Below are positions 44,306 through 53,902 of a stretch of 64,000 nt of DNA, piece after piece (position 1 is the stretch's first letter; each line of letters opens with the position of its first letter). Made by a program: the position numbers and the translations under genes. The notes under the pieces are model-generated. The model was not told the origin of the DNA. It ran no database searches and saw only the letters and a program-made list of their open reading frames with translations. Source of the DNA: Halomonas sp. TD01 (GTDB taxonomy: Bacteria > Pseudomonadota > Gammaproteobacteria > Pseudomonadales > Halomonadaceae); contig NZ_OV350343.1 of the NCBI RefSeq assembly GCF_923868895.1, forward strand, positions 2,046,001 to 2,110,000, written 5' to 3'.

Positions 44306-44710
44306 TCAGGCAATAGCGCTTACACCTGCTTTAGCAATCTGTACATCCTGGTCGGGTTTTACGCCTGAGATGCCGACAGCGCCGACGACGTTGCCATCTA
44401 CAATGATGGGAACGCCACCTGATAGCAGGCCCTGTAGCGGAGCAGACAAAAATGCAGTGCGGCCACCGTTAATCATCTCTTCAAAAACTTGTGTCTCTTT
44501 ACGGCCCAACGCTGCGCTGCGGGCTTTTTGTGTAGCGACATCTGCACTGAAAGGTGCAGCATTATCTAAGCGGCGCAGAGCGAGCAAGTGCCCTCCATCA
44601 TCGGTGACGGCAATGGTAACTGGCCATCCGTTGTTATCGGCTTCTTTTTGAGCAGCATCTAGTACCTGAATGACATCGGTCTGGCCGAGAACAGCTTTGG
44701 TTTGCATCAA
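44306..44710 (-). CDS. glcG: GlcG/HbpS-type haem-binding-like protein
   Basis: 134 residues of DUF336. Signatures: VTDDGGHLLALRRLDNA, RSAALGRKETQVFE, GGVPIIVDGNVVGAVGISG. GlcG regularly accompanies glycolate oxidase genes; its exact role is unclear. It lies 84 bp after glcF on the same strand and is probably the last gene of that operon. Confidence 0.9.
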   Translation of the reverse strand: MMQTKAVLGQTDVIQVLDAAQKEADNNGWPVTIAVTDDGGHLLALRRLDNAAPFSADVATQKARSAALGRKETQVFEEMINGGRTAFLSAPLQGLLSGGVPIIVDGNVVGAVGISGVKPDQDVQIAKAGVSAIA

Positions 44711-44794
44711 ACGTTCCTTTTTATCAAGGGGAGAAAAGAGCCGCGCTCGTGTTTGCTTGTAAAAGCTTGTTAGCGCGGCAAAGTGAATTAGTGT

Positions 44795-46027
44795 TTATAC
44801 CAGGGCAGCATCAACCACTTCCACCCAGTGTCGTACCGGGGTGCGATTGGCGCTAGCAAGGTGGGTTTGGCAGCCAATATTGGCAGTGACGATAACCTCT
44901 GGGTTGCTGGCTTCTAGCGCGTTGAGCTTATTGTCGCGCAGTTGGGTGGCAAGCTCCGGCTGAGTGACCGAGTAGGTGCCTGCCGAGCCACAGCATAGAT
45001 GCGCATCTTTTACCGGCGTTAGCGCAAACCCGAGCTTGCTTAGCACGCCTTCAACCGCGCCATTAAGCTTCTGGGCATGCTGCAGTGTGCAAGGGCAGTG
45101 AAACGCGAGGCGTTGATGCTCTTTCAGCTGCAGCTTCTCAACTGGCTCATCGCGCAGTATTTCGACAATATCTTTTGCCAGTGCGCTGACTTTTTGCGCT
45201 TTCTCGGCATAGGCTGGGTCGTCTTTGAGCATGTCGCCATACTCTTTGACAAACGCGCCGCAGCCGCTGGCCGTTTGAACAATGGCTTCAGCACCCTGTT
45301 CTATCTGTGGCCACCATGCATCGATATTGGCACGCATGCGAGTACGGCCATCGTCCTGGGCATTAAGGTGGAAATCGATGGCACCGCAGCAGCCTGCTTC
45401 ACTGATCGGGGTCACACTAATGCCGAGTCGATCTAGCAGTCGAGCCGTCGCTGCATTGGTATTTGGCGAAAGGCCAGGTTGAACGCAACCTTCTAATATT
45501 AGCACTTTGCGTGTGTGACGTTGGTTATCAGGACGTTGGCCTGCGTCTACTGGCGCCGGTGGCATCTTACTGCGTAGCTTGCCAGGCACCAGGGGCTTGA
45601 AGGTTTGCCCTAAGGTTAGAAGTGCTTTGAAGCGCTTAGGGTCTACCAGCATTTTACGCAGCGCATAGCGTTGGGCGCGCTCAGCCATGGGTCGAGGAAC
45701 CCGGCGATCGATTTCTGCGCGACCGATATCCAAAAGTTTGTGGTACTCCACACCCGAAGGGCAGGTGGTTTCACAATTGCGGCAGGTTAAGCAGCGGTCT
45801 AAATGTAGGCGTGTCTCTTCGGTGACCTGATCATCGTCATCGCGGCTTTCCAGTAGCTCTTTCATTAAATAGATGCGCCCGCGAGGCCCATCTCGTTCAT
45901 CGCCTAGTAGTTGATAGGTCGGGCAGGTGGCATTACAAAAGCCGCAGTGTACGCAAGTGCGCAGAATGCGCTCGGCCTCCTGAATATGCGGTTTTTGGCG
46001 ATCAGCATCGGTAAAGTGCGTCTGCAT
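44795..46027 (-). CDS. glcF: glycolate oxidase iron-sulfur subunit
   Basis: 410 residues from the ATG at 46027 behind CAGGAGAG; an upstream in-frame start would overlap glcE by over 150 bp. Two 4Fe-4S motifs, CVHCGFCNATCPTY and CLTCRNCETTCPSG, are followed by two CCG domains (EAGCCGAIDFHL, HLCCGSAGTYSV). With GlcD and GlcE it oxidises glycolate to glyoxylate and passes electrons to the respiratory chain. Confidence 0.95.
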   Translation of the reverse strand: MQTHFTDADRQKPHIQEAERILRTCVHCGFCNATCPTYQLLGDERDGPRGRIYLMKELLESRDDDDQVTEETRLHLDRCLTCRNCETTCPSGVEYHKLLDIGRAEIDRRVPRPMAERAQRYALRKMLVDPKRFKALLTLGQTFKPLVPGKLRSKMPPAPVDAGQRPDNQRHTRKVLILEGCVQPGLSPNTNAATARLLDRLGISVTPISEAGCCGAIDFHLNAQDDGRTRMRANIDAWWPQIEQGAEAIVQTASGCGAFVKEYGDMLKDDPAYAEKAQKVSALAKDIVEILRDEPVEKLQLKEHQRLAFHCPCTLQHAQKLNGAVEGVLSKLGFALTPVKDAHLCCGSAGTYSVTQPELATQLRDNKLNALEASNPEVIVTANIGCQTHLASANRTPVRHWVEVVDAALV

Positions 46028-46041
46028 GTCAGCTCTCCTGA

Positions 46042-47142
46042 TTAAAACGCCGCATAAAGACGGCCTGGGTTGAAAATGCCGTAGGCATCCAACTCGGCCT
46101 TCAGGTTGCGATGATACTTTTCGACCACGGGGTTGAGTGGGGTGAAAGGCGATTCTGCTCCGCCTTGGGCATGGGGGGTAAAGCAGGTGGCATGACCACC
46201 TGCTTGCTGGCAAACCGTGCGCAGCGTATCAGCAGCCACGTTGGTTTTTATCCATCGCTGGCTGCCGCCCCAATCATAAAAAATATCGCTTTGAGGAATA
46301 TCCAAGGCTAGCGGCGGCGTATTGGGGGGTAATGACAAGCGCCACAGTACTTGCCCTTCGTTCAAGCTGAAGAAAGCGTGCTGATGGTCGCGCAATTGCT
46401 GCCAAAAATCGCCAGGAAGTGACTCACCACCCAGGCGTTCTTTGGTCGCATTAACTGAACTTGCGCCACCTTCCAAACGAATAAATAGCTCGCCTGAGTG
46501 CCATCCGGCGGCGGTAATGGGCAGTGGCTGTCGCCCTAGTTCGGCGAGCTTACCCAATGCATCTTCAAGATCCATGCTTAGGCGAAGGCTGTGGCTGGCG
46601 GTGGGAATGGGAAGTACTTTAAATGAGATATCAGCGAGCACACCTAGCGTCCCCTGAGCGCCTGCCATCAAGCGTGAGAGGTCGTATCCGGCGACGTTTT
46701 TCATAACTTCACCGCCAAAACGCAATAGCTTGCCTTCTTGGGTGATCACACGGGTGCCTAAGACAAAGTCTCTCGCTGCGCCAGCCCATGGACGGCGTGG
46801 GCCGGACATGCCGGTGGCGACGGCACCGCCAATGGTGCTGGCATCGCTGAACGCTGGTGGCTCAAAGGCCAGCATTTGATTTTTTTCGGCTAGAGCTGCG
46901 TTGAGTGCGCTTAACCGCGTACCGGCACGGACAGTAACCACAAGTTCTACCGGGTCATAAGAGACAATACCGCTATGTGCCGCCATGTTGAGGGCGTTGC
47001 CTTCTACCGGCCGTCCGTAAAAAGCGCGAGTATCGCCACCTACTATGCGCAGTGGCGTGCGGTCGGTATAGGCGCTGCGCACCTGTTCGCACAGGTCGTC
47101 AGCGATATCTCGATCGGCAGCATGTATCGCTAGTTCAGTCAT
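46042..47142 (-). CDS. glcE: glycolate oxidase FAD-binding subunit
   Basis: 366 residues with an FAD_binding_4 domain. Visible: RIVGGDTRAFYGR, VRAGTRLSALNAALAEKNQMLAFEPP, ASTIGGAVATGMSGPRRPWAG (shown in part) and ENGVLKFGG-like LLRFGGEVMKNVAGYDLSRL. It lies 51 bp after glcD and 14 bp before glcF. Required for the GlcDEF complex. Confidence 0.94.
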   Translation of the reverse strand: MTELAIHAADRDIADDLCEQVRSAYTDRTPLRIVGGDTRAFYGRPVEGNALNMAAHSGIVSYDPVELVVTVRAGTRLSALNAALAEKNQMLAFEPPAFSDASTIGGAVATGMSGPRRPWAGAARDFVLGTRVITQEGKLLRFGGEVMKNVAGYDLSRLMAGAQGTLGVLADISFKVLPIPTASHSLRLSMDLEDALGKLAELGRQPLPITAAGWHSGELFIRLEGGASSVNATKERLGGESLPGDFWQQLRDHQHAFFSLNEGQVLWRLSLPPNTPPLALDIPQSDIFYDWGGSQRWIKTNVAADTLRTVCQQAGGHATCFTPHAQGGAESPFTPLNPVVEKYHRNLKAELDAYGIFNPGRLYAAF

Positions 47143-47193
47143 GGTGATTCCTAATAATTATGCTTCCTAGTGGTCAGTCGGCTAGGAGTGGCA

Positions 47194-48693
47194 TCAGAAG
47201 CGTGGTAGTTCCGGATGCGGTAGTTCGTTGTTGTGCACATGCATGGCACCAAACTCAGCACAGCGCGCCAGGGTAGGAATATTTTTCCCTGGGTTGAGTA
47301 AGCGCTGTGGATCAAAGGCGGCTTTCAATGCATGGAATACCGTTAGCTCATCGGATTGAAACTGACTGCACATCTGATTGATTTTTTCGCGGCCGACGCC
47401 GTGTTCGCCAGTAATAGAGCCGCCTGCCGCCACGCATAGCTCCAGGATTTTTCCACCGACGTCTTCTGCCAGGGCCAACTGGCCCTCTTTATTGGCATCA
47501 AACAAAATCAGCGGGTGCATATTGCCGTCACCGGCGTGGAAAACGTTGGCAATCGCCAATCCACTCTCTTCCGATAGGGCGGCAATACCTTTAAGGACGC
47601 GTGGGAGTTCGCGGCGAGGAATCGTGCCATCCATGCAGTAGTAATCAGGCGACATGCGGCCCACAGCGGGGAAAGCGTTTTTTCGCCCTGCCCAAAACTT
47701 GGCGCGCTCAGCCTCATCGCGAGCTTGCTGAATATCGGTCGCCCCTGCTTTTTCTAAGACTCGGCGAACGGTTTGGCAGTCATCGTCCACATCGGCTTCA
47801 ACACCATCTAATTCGCACAGAAGAATGGCTTCTGCCTCAACGGGGTAACCAGCCTTGATGAAATCTTCTGCAGCCTTGATGGCCAGCTTATCCATCATTT
47901 CTAATCCGCCAGGAATGATCCCCGCGGCAATAATGTCGCCAACAGCACGGCCCGCTTTCTCTACGTCATCAAAGCTGGCCATGAGTACCTTGGCGGTTTC
48001 GGGTTTGGGCAGCAGCTTTACGGTAATTTCAGTGACCACACCCAACATGCCTTCAGAGCCATTCATCAAGGCGAGGAGGTCAAAGCCCGGTGCATCCAGT
48101 GCTTCGGAACCTAGTGTCATGCGCTCGCCTTCAATCGTCATGACATCAACGCGCATTACGTTATGAACAGTGAGGCCATACTTGAGGCAATGCACGCCTC
48201 CCGCGTTTTCCGCCACGTTACCGCCAATAGAGCATGCAATCTGTGACGATGGGTCGGGCGCATAATAGAGCCCATAAGGAGCAGCAGCTTCAGAAATAGC
48301 TAAGTTGCGCACGCCTGGCTGTACCCGTGCAATACGAGCATCCGGGTCAACGTTAATGATGGTGTTGAAGCGTGACATCACTAGCAGGACGCCGCGTTCA
48401 AGGGGTAAAGCCCCCCCTGAAAGTCCCGTACCTGCACCGCGAGTAACGACCGGAACGCCCAATGCATGGCAGCGCTTTAAAAGGCCTTCTACCTGCTCCA
48501 GAGTCTCTGGTAATGCAACCAGCATGGGCAGGATGCGATAAGCGGCAAGGCCATCGCATTCAAAAGGGTGTAAATCCTCTTCACGGTGAAGCAGTGTTAA
48601 GGACGGCACAGCGTTCTGCAGATCTTCCAATACGTCTGCTTTATCGCGGTGAATGAATTCGCCGTCGAGGCGTTCATCGAAAAGAATGTTCAT
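47194..48693 (-). CDS. glcD: glycolate oxidase subunit GlcD
   Basis: 499 residues from the ATG at 48693 behind AGGAG; an earlier in-frame start has no ribosome site. The FAD-binding domain has VPVVTRGAGTGLSGGALPL and DPSSQIACSIGGNVAENAGG. The C-terminal FAD-oxidase domain has ANVFHAGDGNMHP and SITGEHGVGREKI. It is the catalytic flavoprotein for glycolate oxidation. A perfect inverted repeat 43 bp upstream (48736-48758) is a probable operator. Confidence 0.95.
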   Translation of the reverse strand: MNILFDERLDGEFIHRDKADVLEDLQNAVPSLTLLHREEDLHPFECDGLAAYRILPMLVALPETLEQVEGLLKRCHALGVPVVTRGAGTGLSGGALPLERGVLLVMSRFNTIINVDPDARIARVQPGVRNLAISEAAAPYGLYYAPDPSSQIACSIGGNVAENAGGVHCLKYGLTVHNVMRVDVMTIEGERMTLGSEALDAPGFDLLALMNGSEGMLGVVTEITVKLLPKPETAKVLMASFDDVEKAGRAVGDIIAAGIIPGGLEMMDKLAIKAAEDFIKAGYPVEAEAILLCELDGVEADVDDDCQTVRRVLEKAGATDIQQARDEAERAKFWAGRKNAFPAVGRMSPDYYCMDGTIPRRELPRVLKGIAALSEESGLAIANVFHAGDGNMHPLILFDANKEGQLALAEDVGGKILELCVAAGGSITGEHGVGREKINQMCSQFQSDELTVFHALKAAFDPQRLLNPGKNIPTLARCAEFGAMHVHNNELPHPELPRF

Positions 48694-48735
48694 GTTAGCT
48701 CCTGTGGATGAGGAGGGCAGAAAGTATCTAATCAC

Positions 48736-48758
48736 TTTATGGAAAAGCTTTCCATAAA
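48736..48758. promoter_or_regulatory. Operator-like inverted repeat before glcD
   Basis: TTTATGGAAA (48736-48745) and TTTCCATAAA (48749-48758) form a perfect 10-bp inverted repeat with a 3-nt centre (AGC). It lies 43 bp upstream of the glcD ATG. It is more likely a protein-binding dyad than a terminator because it is AT-rich with no T run. The regulator is unknown. Confidence 0.6.
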
Positions 48759-48858
48759 TAATAAGGCGGCACTGGAAAACTTTTGCATACTGTGAAAAGG
48801 CTAATCACGCGTTGATATCGCTTAGCTTACTGAGCAGTAGAACGTTTCTGATGGGTTG

Positions 48859-48882
48859 CTGGGTAGCCCAAAGGCTACCCAG
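48859..48882. terminator. Hairpin after the glycolate/lactate permease
   Basis: CTGGGTAGCC (48859-48868) pairs with GGCTACCCAG (48873-48882). It is 35 bp past the permease stop on the minus strand. No T run follows, so termination is likely but imperfect. Confidence 0.55.
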
Positions 48883-48916
48883 CGTAGATGGCTCAATGTT
48901 GATTAACGATTTCCTG

Positions 48917-50608
48917 TCACATCAGAGGATCGGTAATGCCAATTACATAAAAAGCAATGAGCGCGATGATTCCAGTAAAGATCAGATAGTAGATTGTGGG
49001 AATAATTGTTTTACGAATCGTTGTACCTTCGCGGCCCAGTAGGCCAACCGTTGCTGATGCGGCGACGACGTTGTGAATCGCAATCATGTTACCCGCCGCT
49101 GCACCAACGGCTTGCAGAGCTACCATCATCGCCGTAGACAACCCAAGTGTTTCGGCAACGCTAAACTGGAATTCCGCTAGCATTAGGTTAGAAACGGTAT
49201 TTGAACCGGCAATAAAGGCACCCATCGCCCCGACCGCAGGTGCAAAGAAGGGATAAATACCGCCCACACTGTTAGCTACCGCTTGGGCCATCATGACGGG
49301 CATTGACACAAGGTCCGCACCATTCACGCCAGAGTTAATCAGGATGCGCACCATCGGAACGGTGAAGATCAAGACAAAGCCAGCACCGAAGATGGTTTTA
49401 GTAGATTCAGACACGGCAGCGCTGATTTTCTGTGGGTTCATGCGGTGCAAGAAGTAGGTGACGATGACTACCGCGATAATAATGCCGCCAGGCAAATAAA
49501 GTGGCTGCACGCCACCGCTAACACCGGCCTCGCCTAAAATGTTGTTCCAGCTCAGGTTGACGGAGGTCAACGCGTCTTTCAGCGGTTCCACGATGCGTGA
49601 AGCAACCAAGAATACGGCGAGTAAAACGTAAGGAATCCAGCCCTTGAAAGTTGACATTGGCGCTTTGCCAGCGACGTCATCCAGCTTGATTTGCAGGTTG
49701 CCGATCCACTCGTCTGGCCATGAAGTTGATTCAGGGAAGTCCCAAGTATCTTTCGGCAGCAAGAAGCCTTTGCGAGCAGCGGGTACAACAATCGCTAAGC
49801 CCACCATGGCGCCAATCATAGACGGGAATTCTGGGCCTAAGAAAACGCCGACCAGCATGTAAGGCACGACGAACGAAATGCCAGTAAAGATCGCAAAGGG
49901 CGCAATGGATAGACCTTCTTTCCAGGAGCGGTTAGCACCGAAGAAACGCACCATGATCAATACCAGGATCAAAGGCATCAAAATGCCTACGATGCCGTGC
50001 GTGATGGCCACAGAGCTAGTGACTTGCTGGAAAAACACGTCCCACGTAGAGCCGTTGGCTTCCAACTGAGCAGTAATACCTGCGCGATCAAGCCCGCTAC
50101 CCACACCAACAACAACCGGCGTGCCGACGGCACCAAAAGAAACCGGTGTGGACTGGATCATCATGCCGACAACAACCGCTGCCAGCGCAGGGAAGCCAAG
50201 CGCTACCATCAGTGGTGCAGCCACGGCGGCTGGTGTACCAAATCCTGAAGCACCTTCGATGAAGCAGCCAAACAACCAGGCAACAATCAGCGCCTGAACG
50301 CGACGGTCAGGGCTAATGCCTGAAAAACCGTTACGAATCGCAGTGATGCCGCCAGAATGCTTAAGCGTATTCAGCAGCAAGATAGCGCCAAAGATAATCC
50401 AAAGAAGGCCTGCTGTTTGAATCAGCCCTTGAATGGTAGACGCGGCAACGCGACTAAACGACATATCCCAAGCGGTCAGACCAATAATGGCTGCCGTCAG
50501 GAAAACAATCGGCATCGCTATTTTTGCGGGTATTTTAAAACCAATGAGCAAAATACCGGCAAGCAACAGCGGCAGAAATGCCAGAAGTGCAAGTGTAGTT
50601 TCATTCAT
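48917..50608 (-). CDS. LctP-family glycolate/L-lactate permease
   Basis: 563 residues with about 13 membrane helices. Family signatures: [29 protein letters not shown] (shown in the parts [11 protein letters not shown] and [12 protein letters not shown]), SFGAVGTPV, and [21 protein letters not shown] [17 protein letters not shown]. GlcA and LldP proteins carry glycolate and lactate by proton symport. Position directly before glcDEFG favours glycolate, hence GlcA-like, but lactate cannot be excluded. A FadR/PdhR-type operator lies about 117 bp upstream. Confidence 0.9.
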   Translation of the reverse strand: MNETTLALLAFLPLLLAGILLIGFKIPAKIAMPIVFLTAAIIGLTAWDMSFSRVAASTIQGLIQTAGLLWIIFGAILLLNTLKHSGGITAIRNGFSGISPDRRVQALIVAWLFGCFIEGASGFGTPAAVAAPLMVALGFPALAAVVVGMMIQSTPVSFGAVGTPVVVGVGSGLDRAGITAQLEANGSTWDVFFQQVTSSVAITHGIVGILMPLILVLIMVRFFGANRSWKEGLSIAPFAIFTGISFVVPYMLVGVFLGPEFPSMIGAMVGLAIVVPAARKGFLLPKDTWDFPESTSWPDEWIGNLQIKLDDVAGKAPMSTFKGWIPYVLLAVFLVASRIVEPLKDALTSVNLSWNNILGEAGVSGGVQPLYLPGGIIIAVVIVTYFLHRMNPQKISAAVSESTKTIFGAGFVLIFTVPMVRILINSGVNGADLVSMPVMMAQAVANSVGGIYPFFAPAVGAMGAFIAGSNTVSNLMLAEFQFSVAETLGLSTAMMVALQAVGAAAGNMIAIHNVVAASATVGLLGREGTTIRKTIIPTIYYLIFTGIIALIAFYVIGITDPLM

Positions 50609-51063
50609 GTTAGGAATGGCCCCTTGTTATTGATTTGGTGTACTCGGCAGATGCCAGCGTTCGTGGCAATGCTGGTCGGGTCAATGCGAAAGATACGGTT
50701 AGGTAGAAAAAATGGCTATATTGGATAATTGGTCTTACCAATTATGGGTGGTTGTAGGTGTAGGTCATGAGCCACTTTTTTAAATTTAACGATTTGTTTT
50801 TATTTGTTTTTAAATTTCCTCAATGCAGGATGTCTGCCAGCAAGCTATTAGACTAATAGACAGTACAGTTTCCATCCAAGAGAGCAGTACAGGGGCAAAC
50901 GAGAGAAGATAAAATTTCTCGCCCATTCAGGTCATGCGATTGCTCCAGGATAATGTCCGTCGCTAGTGAATCTCGCCCCTTGCGTCCTTGTTGGCTTGCG
51001 CCCATTGTTGTTAGCGGATAATTGGTTCTAACCACGTTTCTTAACAATAAGGAGGCCGTCACG
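50609..51063. other. 455-bp intergenic region between the permease and GST genes
   Basis: No gene is supported. It contains the GntR-type operator at 50725-50745, an AT-rich stretch around 50780-50820, and a dyad TGGTT-CT-AACCA at 51023-51034 next to the GST ribosome site (GGAGG at about 51052). Confidence 0.6.
50725..50745. promoter_or_regulatory. PdhR/LldR/GlcC-type operator before the permease
   Basis: ATAATTGGT (50725-50733) and ACCAATTAT (50737-50745) form a perfect 9-bp inverted repeat with centre CTT. The core TTGGT-N3-ACCAA is the known operator pattern of FadR-subfamily GntR regulators of pyruvate, lactate and glycolate genes. No such regulator gene is adjacent. Confidence 0.65.
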
Positions 51064-51756
51064 GTGGCAATAATCCTTTATGACTTATGCGGACGCGATG
51101 AACGCTTACGCTTTTCTCCCTATTGCTGGCGCGTTCGTATGGCACTGGCACACAAAGGTCTGGAATATACGACGGTTCCTTGGCGTTTTCGTGATAAAGA
51201 GGCACTTGCCTTTGCTAACTACGACAAAGTGCCGGTGTTAACCGATGGTGACACTGTTGTCACTGATAGCTTCGACATCATGCGCTACTTAGATAAGGCT
51301 TACTCTGCCAATCCAGTATTGGGAGAGGGGGTAAGCTATCAGCGTGTCCAATTTTTTAAGCTCTATGTTGAGCGTAGCGTTACCCCGGCACTTTTTCGAA
51401 CGGTCGCACTAGATTTATTAGCGGCCATCCATCCTGATGATCGCGCCTACTTCCGAGAGACTCGCGAAGCCCGTTTTGGTATGCGATTGGAAGAGGTCAA
51501 TAACCCAGAGCAGGGCCGAGCACAGCTGAAACAGCTGTTGGCCCCTGTGCGTGATCAGCTTCGGATTAGCCCATTTTTGGATGGAGAAGCACCTAGCGGA
51601 GCAGATTACCTACTATTTGGCAGCATGATGTGGGCATATACCGTGTCACTTGAGCGATTAGTTGACGCTAATGATCCGGTTGATGAGTGGTTTAAGCGTA
51701 TGCTGGAGGTGCACGACGCAGTCGCGGGTAAGGCCGTCACTATTCGTGATCTATAA
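51064..51756 (+). CDS. Glutathione S-transferase family protein
   Basis: 230 residues with a GTG start at 51064 set by GGAGG; an upstream in-frame start adds 14 residues. The thioredoxin-like N-domain has SPYCWRVRMALAHKGLEY and YDKVPVLTDGDTVVTDSFDIMRYLD, i.e. the cis-Pro and the E/D-S glutathione contacts. It resembles LigE/beta-etherase-like GSTs, but the substrate is unknown. A second GST follows 93 bp later in the same direction. Confidence 0.88.
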   Translation: MAIILYDLCGRDERLRFSPYCWRVRMALAHKGLEYTTVPWRFRDKEALAFANYDKVPVLTDGDTVVTDSFDIMRYLDKAYSANPVLGEGVSYQRVQFFKLYVERSVTPALFRTVALDLLAAIHPDDRAYFRETREARFGMRLEEVNNPEQGRAQLKQLLAPVRDQLRISPFLDGEAPSGADYLLFGSMMWAYTVSLERLVDANDPVDEWFKRMLEVHDAVAGKAVTIRDL

Positions 51757-51849
51757 TGTGTCAGGCGGCAGCGTTGCCGCCTGTATCAATCGTACGCACT
51801 AGTAAAGCCACACAAGCGGCTTATGCCGTATGTGTGAGAGGAGATGGCA

Positions 51850-52539
51850 ATGATTGACCTGTATTACTGGACAACTCCCAATGGCCACAAAATCTCCATC
51901 ATGCTTGAAGAAGCTAAGCTTCTTTATCGGGTAAAACCTATCAATATAGGGCGTGGTGAGCAGTTTGATCCCGAATTCTTAACCATTGCGCCGAATAATC
52001 GCATTCCTGCCATTGTTGATCATGCGCCTCAAGACGGCGGCCAGCCCCTGGCACTGTTTGAGTCAGGTGCTATTTTAGAATACTTGGCCGATAAGTGCGG
52101 ACAGTTTCTGCCTTCCGAGGGTCGTGAGCGCTATGTCGTGCTGCAATGGCTTCATTGGCAAATGGGCGGGTTAGGTCCCATGGCGGGCCAGAACCATCAT
52201 TTTTGCCAGTACGCGCCGCAGAAAATTGAATACGCTATCGGACGTTACGTTCGCGAGACGCATCGCTTGTATAGTGTGCTAGATCAACGCCTATCCCAGC
52301 AGCATTACGTGGGCGGCGATCGTTACTCCATTGCAGATATGGCGATTTATCCATGGGTTGTGCCATGGGAGAAGCAGCGCCAAACGCTAGAAGAGTTTCC
52401 TGACTTAGAACGATGGTTTGATGAAATAGCGCAACGCCCTGCTGTCCGAAAAGCTTATTCTTTGATCGAAGATGTCAACCCGCAGGCGGGGGGCGAAATG
52501 GATGAGCATGCACGTAAATACTTGTTTGGCAATCGCTAA
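51850..52539 (+). CDS. YfcG/YghU-type glutathione S-transferase
   Basis: 229 residues from the ATG at 51850; the ATG at 51844 lies inside the ribosome site (GAGGAG). The N-terminus IDLYYWTTPNGHKISIMLEE has the Thr-x-Asn pattern of Nu-class GSTs, which act as glutathione disulfide oxidoreductases. GQFDPEFLTIAPNNRIPAIVD (seen as EQFDPEFLTIAPNNRIPAIV) and ESGAILEYLADK follow. Probably redox defence. It follows the first GST and precedes phasin. Confidence 0.88.
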   Translation: MIDLYYWTTPNGHKISIMLEEAKLLYRVKPINIGRGEQFDPEFLTIAPNNRIPAIVDHAPQDGGQPLALFESGAILEYLADKCGQFLPSEGRERYVVLQWLHWQMGGLGPMAGQNHHFCQYAPQKIEYAIGRYVRETHRLYSVLDQRLSQQHYVGGDRYSIADMAIYPWVVPWEKQRQTLEEFPDLERWFDEIAQRPAVRKAYSLIEDVNPQAGGEMDEHARKYLFGNR

Positions 52540-52719
52540 GTAGTCACTGGTTGGTTGATGGGGTTGTTGTTGTCGGTGGCTAGTCGCAATGTTATGAAAA
52601 AATCATGTTGCGCTGCACAAAAAGCACTGCTAGCTTTGTTGTTAGTAAAGGCAACCGCCTGATCATCGACCGCTCATCGATGCGTGTCGAATCGCTAGCT
52701 CACTTAAGGAGATTATGTG

Positions 52720-53076
52720 ATGAACAAGGCCGCAGAGAAATCCACCCAGCAGTTTGAGTCTGTCTTTGTATCGCCAATGCGTTCTTATACCTTGGCAGCG
52801 CTTGACTACTATCAGCAGGTTGTTAGCGCGCAAATGGATGCAGCACGTGCTTACTCAGATATGACTATTGCCCAGGCACGTACATGGTTAGACGTGAAAG
52901 ATGCCGACAGCTTCAAAAAAGCCATGGAAAGTCAGCAAAAAACAGCGTCTGACCTAATGGAGCGCATGAAAGGAGACTCTGAAAAAGTCACCTCTATTAG
53001 CCAAAACTTTATGCAAGAGAGTCAGAAAATGGCGGAAGAGACCACTAAAAAAGCAGTGGAAACTGCTAAGCAATAA
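52720..53076 (+). CDS. Phasin family protein
   Basis: 118 residues from the ATG at 52720 behind AAGGAG. Strongly amphipathic and helical, with PMRSYTLAALDYYQQVVSAQ and many Ala, Gln, Lys and Glu residues; matches phasin_2 in size and pattern. Phasins coat polyhydroxyalkanoate granules. No PHA synthase is in the window. A strong terminator follows, so the gene is probably transcribed alone. Confidence 0.85.
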   Translation: MNKAAEKSTQQFESVFVSPMRSYTLAALDYYQQVVSAQMDAARAYSDMTIAQARTWLDVKDADSFKKAMESQQKTASDLMERMKGDSEKVTSISQNFMQESQKMAEETTKKAVETAKQ

Positions 53077-53097
53077 ACGCTATTAATTGATAGATAA

Positions 53098-53134
53098 AAT
53101 GCCGCACCGTCATCATCAGGTGCGGCATTTTTTT
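53098..53134 (+). terminator. Rho-independent terminator after the phasin gene
   Basis: AATGCCGCACC (53098-53108) and GGTGCGGCATT (53119-53129) form an 11-bp stem, followed by five more T residues. Confidence 0.93.
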
Positions 53135-53231
53135 GTTTACACGCATCTGAAAGCGTTGTGGAGCGCTATCTCGCCAGGTACAAAAAAGAGTGGCTGTATG
53201 CGGTAAGTGGCTTTTCGCGGTGATGTGCCAA

Positions 53232-53777
53232 TTACGGCAGCTGCTGCTCAGCCCGTACGTTTAGCCTAAAGCGGGCGATACGGATAATCTCCTTAATGGC
53301 CGTTTCACGCTCTTCAGCTAAACCATTGTGTAAGCGTACTTCAAACGCTGCCAAGATGGCGTGGCGATCAAGTCCCTTTACGGCAATGACGAAGGGGAAG
53401 CCAAATTTTTCTTTGTAAGCGGCATTAAGTTTTTCGAAGCGGGCAAACTCTTCAGGCGTACACTGATCTAACCCAGCGCCTGCTTGTTCGCGGGTAGAGT
53501 CTTGAGTCAGCTCGCCCGACATCGCCGCTTTGCCTGCTAAGTCAGGGTGAGCCTGTATAACAGCGATTTGCTGTTCAGGTGTTGCCCGCTGCAGCATAAG
53601 TCCCATTAGATCAGCTAGCGCGTCCGGTGCGTCATGCACATCGCTTAACCCTTCCTTCCAGGCAGCTTCTGCCACCCAGGGAGAGTGTTCGTACACATCG
53701 CCGTAATGTTGAGTAAATGTTTCCAAGCTGCATGTGCTAGGGGCGGGCGAAAGCGTGAGTGATGTTGAGGTAGACAC
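53232..53777 (-). CDS. uraD: OHCU decarboxylase
   Basis: UraD decarboxylates OHCU to S-allantoin, the third step after urate oxidation. It has 181 residues. Family residues: HYGDVYEHSPWVAEAAW, VIQAHPDLAGKAA (catalytic His), FGFPFVIAVKG and the end RIARFRL. It is transcribed divergently from uraH, with a TGTATACA palindrome 35 bp upstream, between the two genes. Confidence 0.93.
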   Translation of the reverse strand: MSTSTSLTLSPAPSTCSLETFTQHYGDVYEHSPWVAEAAWKEGLSDVHDAPDALADLMGLMLQRATPEQQIAVIQAHPDLAGKAAMSGELTQDSTREQAGAGLDQCTPEEFARFEKLNAAYKEKFGFPFVIAVKGLDRHAILAAFEVRLHNGLAEERETAIKEIIRIARFRLNVRAEQQLP

Positions 53778-53811
53778 TAAATCTCTCCAGTGTGTTTAAT
53801 AATGGAAATAC

Positions 53812-53819
53812 TGTATACA
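53812..53819. promoter_or_regulatory. GntR-type operator candidate between uraD and uraH
   Basis: TGTATACA palindrome, extended as CTGTATACAA. It matches the perfect TTGTATACAA before puuE (60346-60355). It is inferred to be bound by the FCD-type GntR protein encoded at 55492-56208. Confidence 0.5.
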
Positions 53820-53902
53820 ATAAATAGCATCAACGGTACTCTTTGACCAATAGGTTAAGTCGAACAACTATGATCAACAACCGTGATTATTAAGGAGTTG
53901 CT

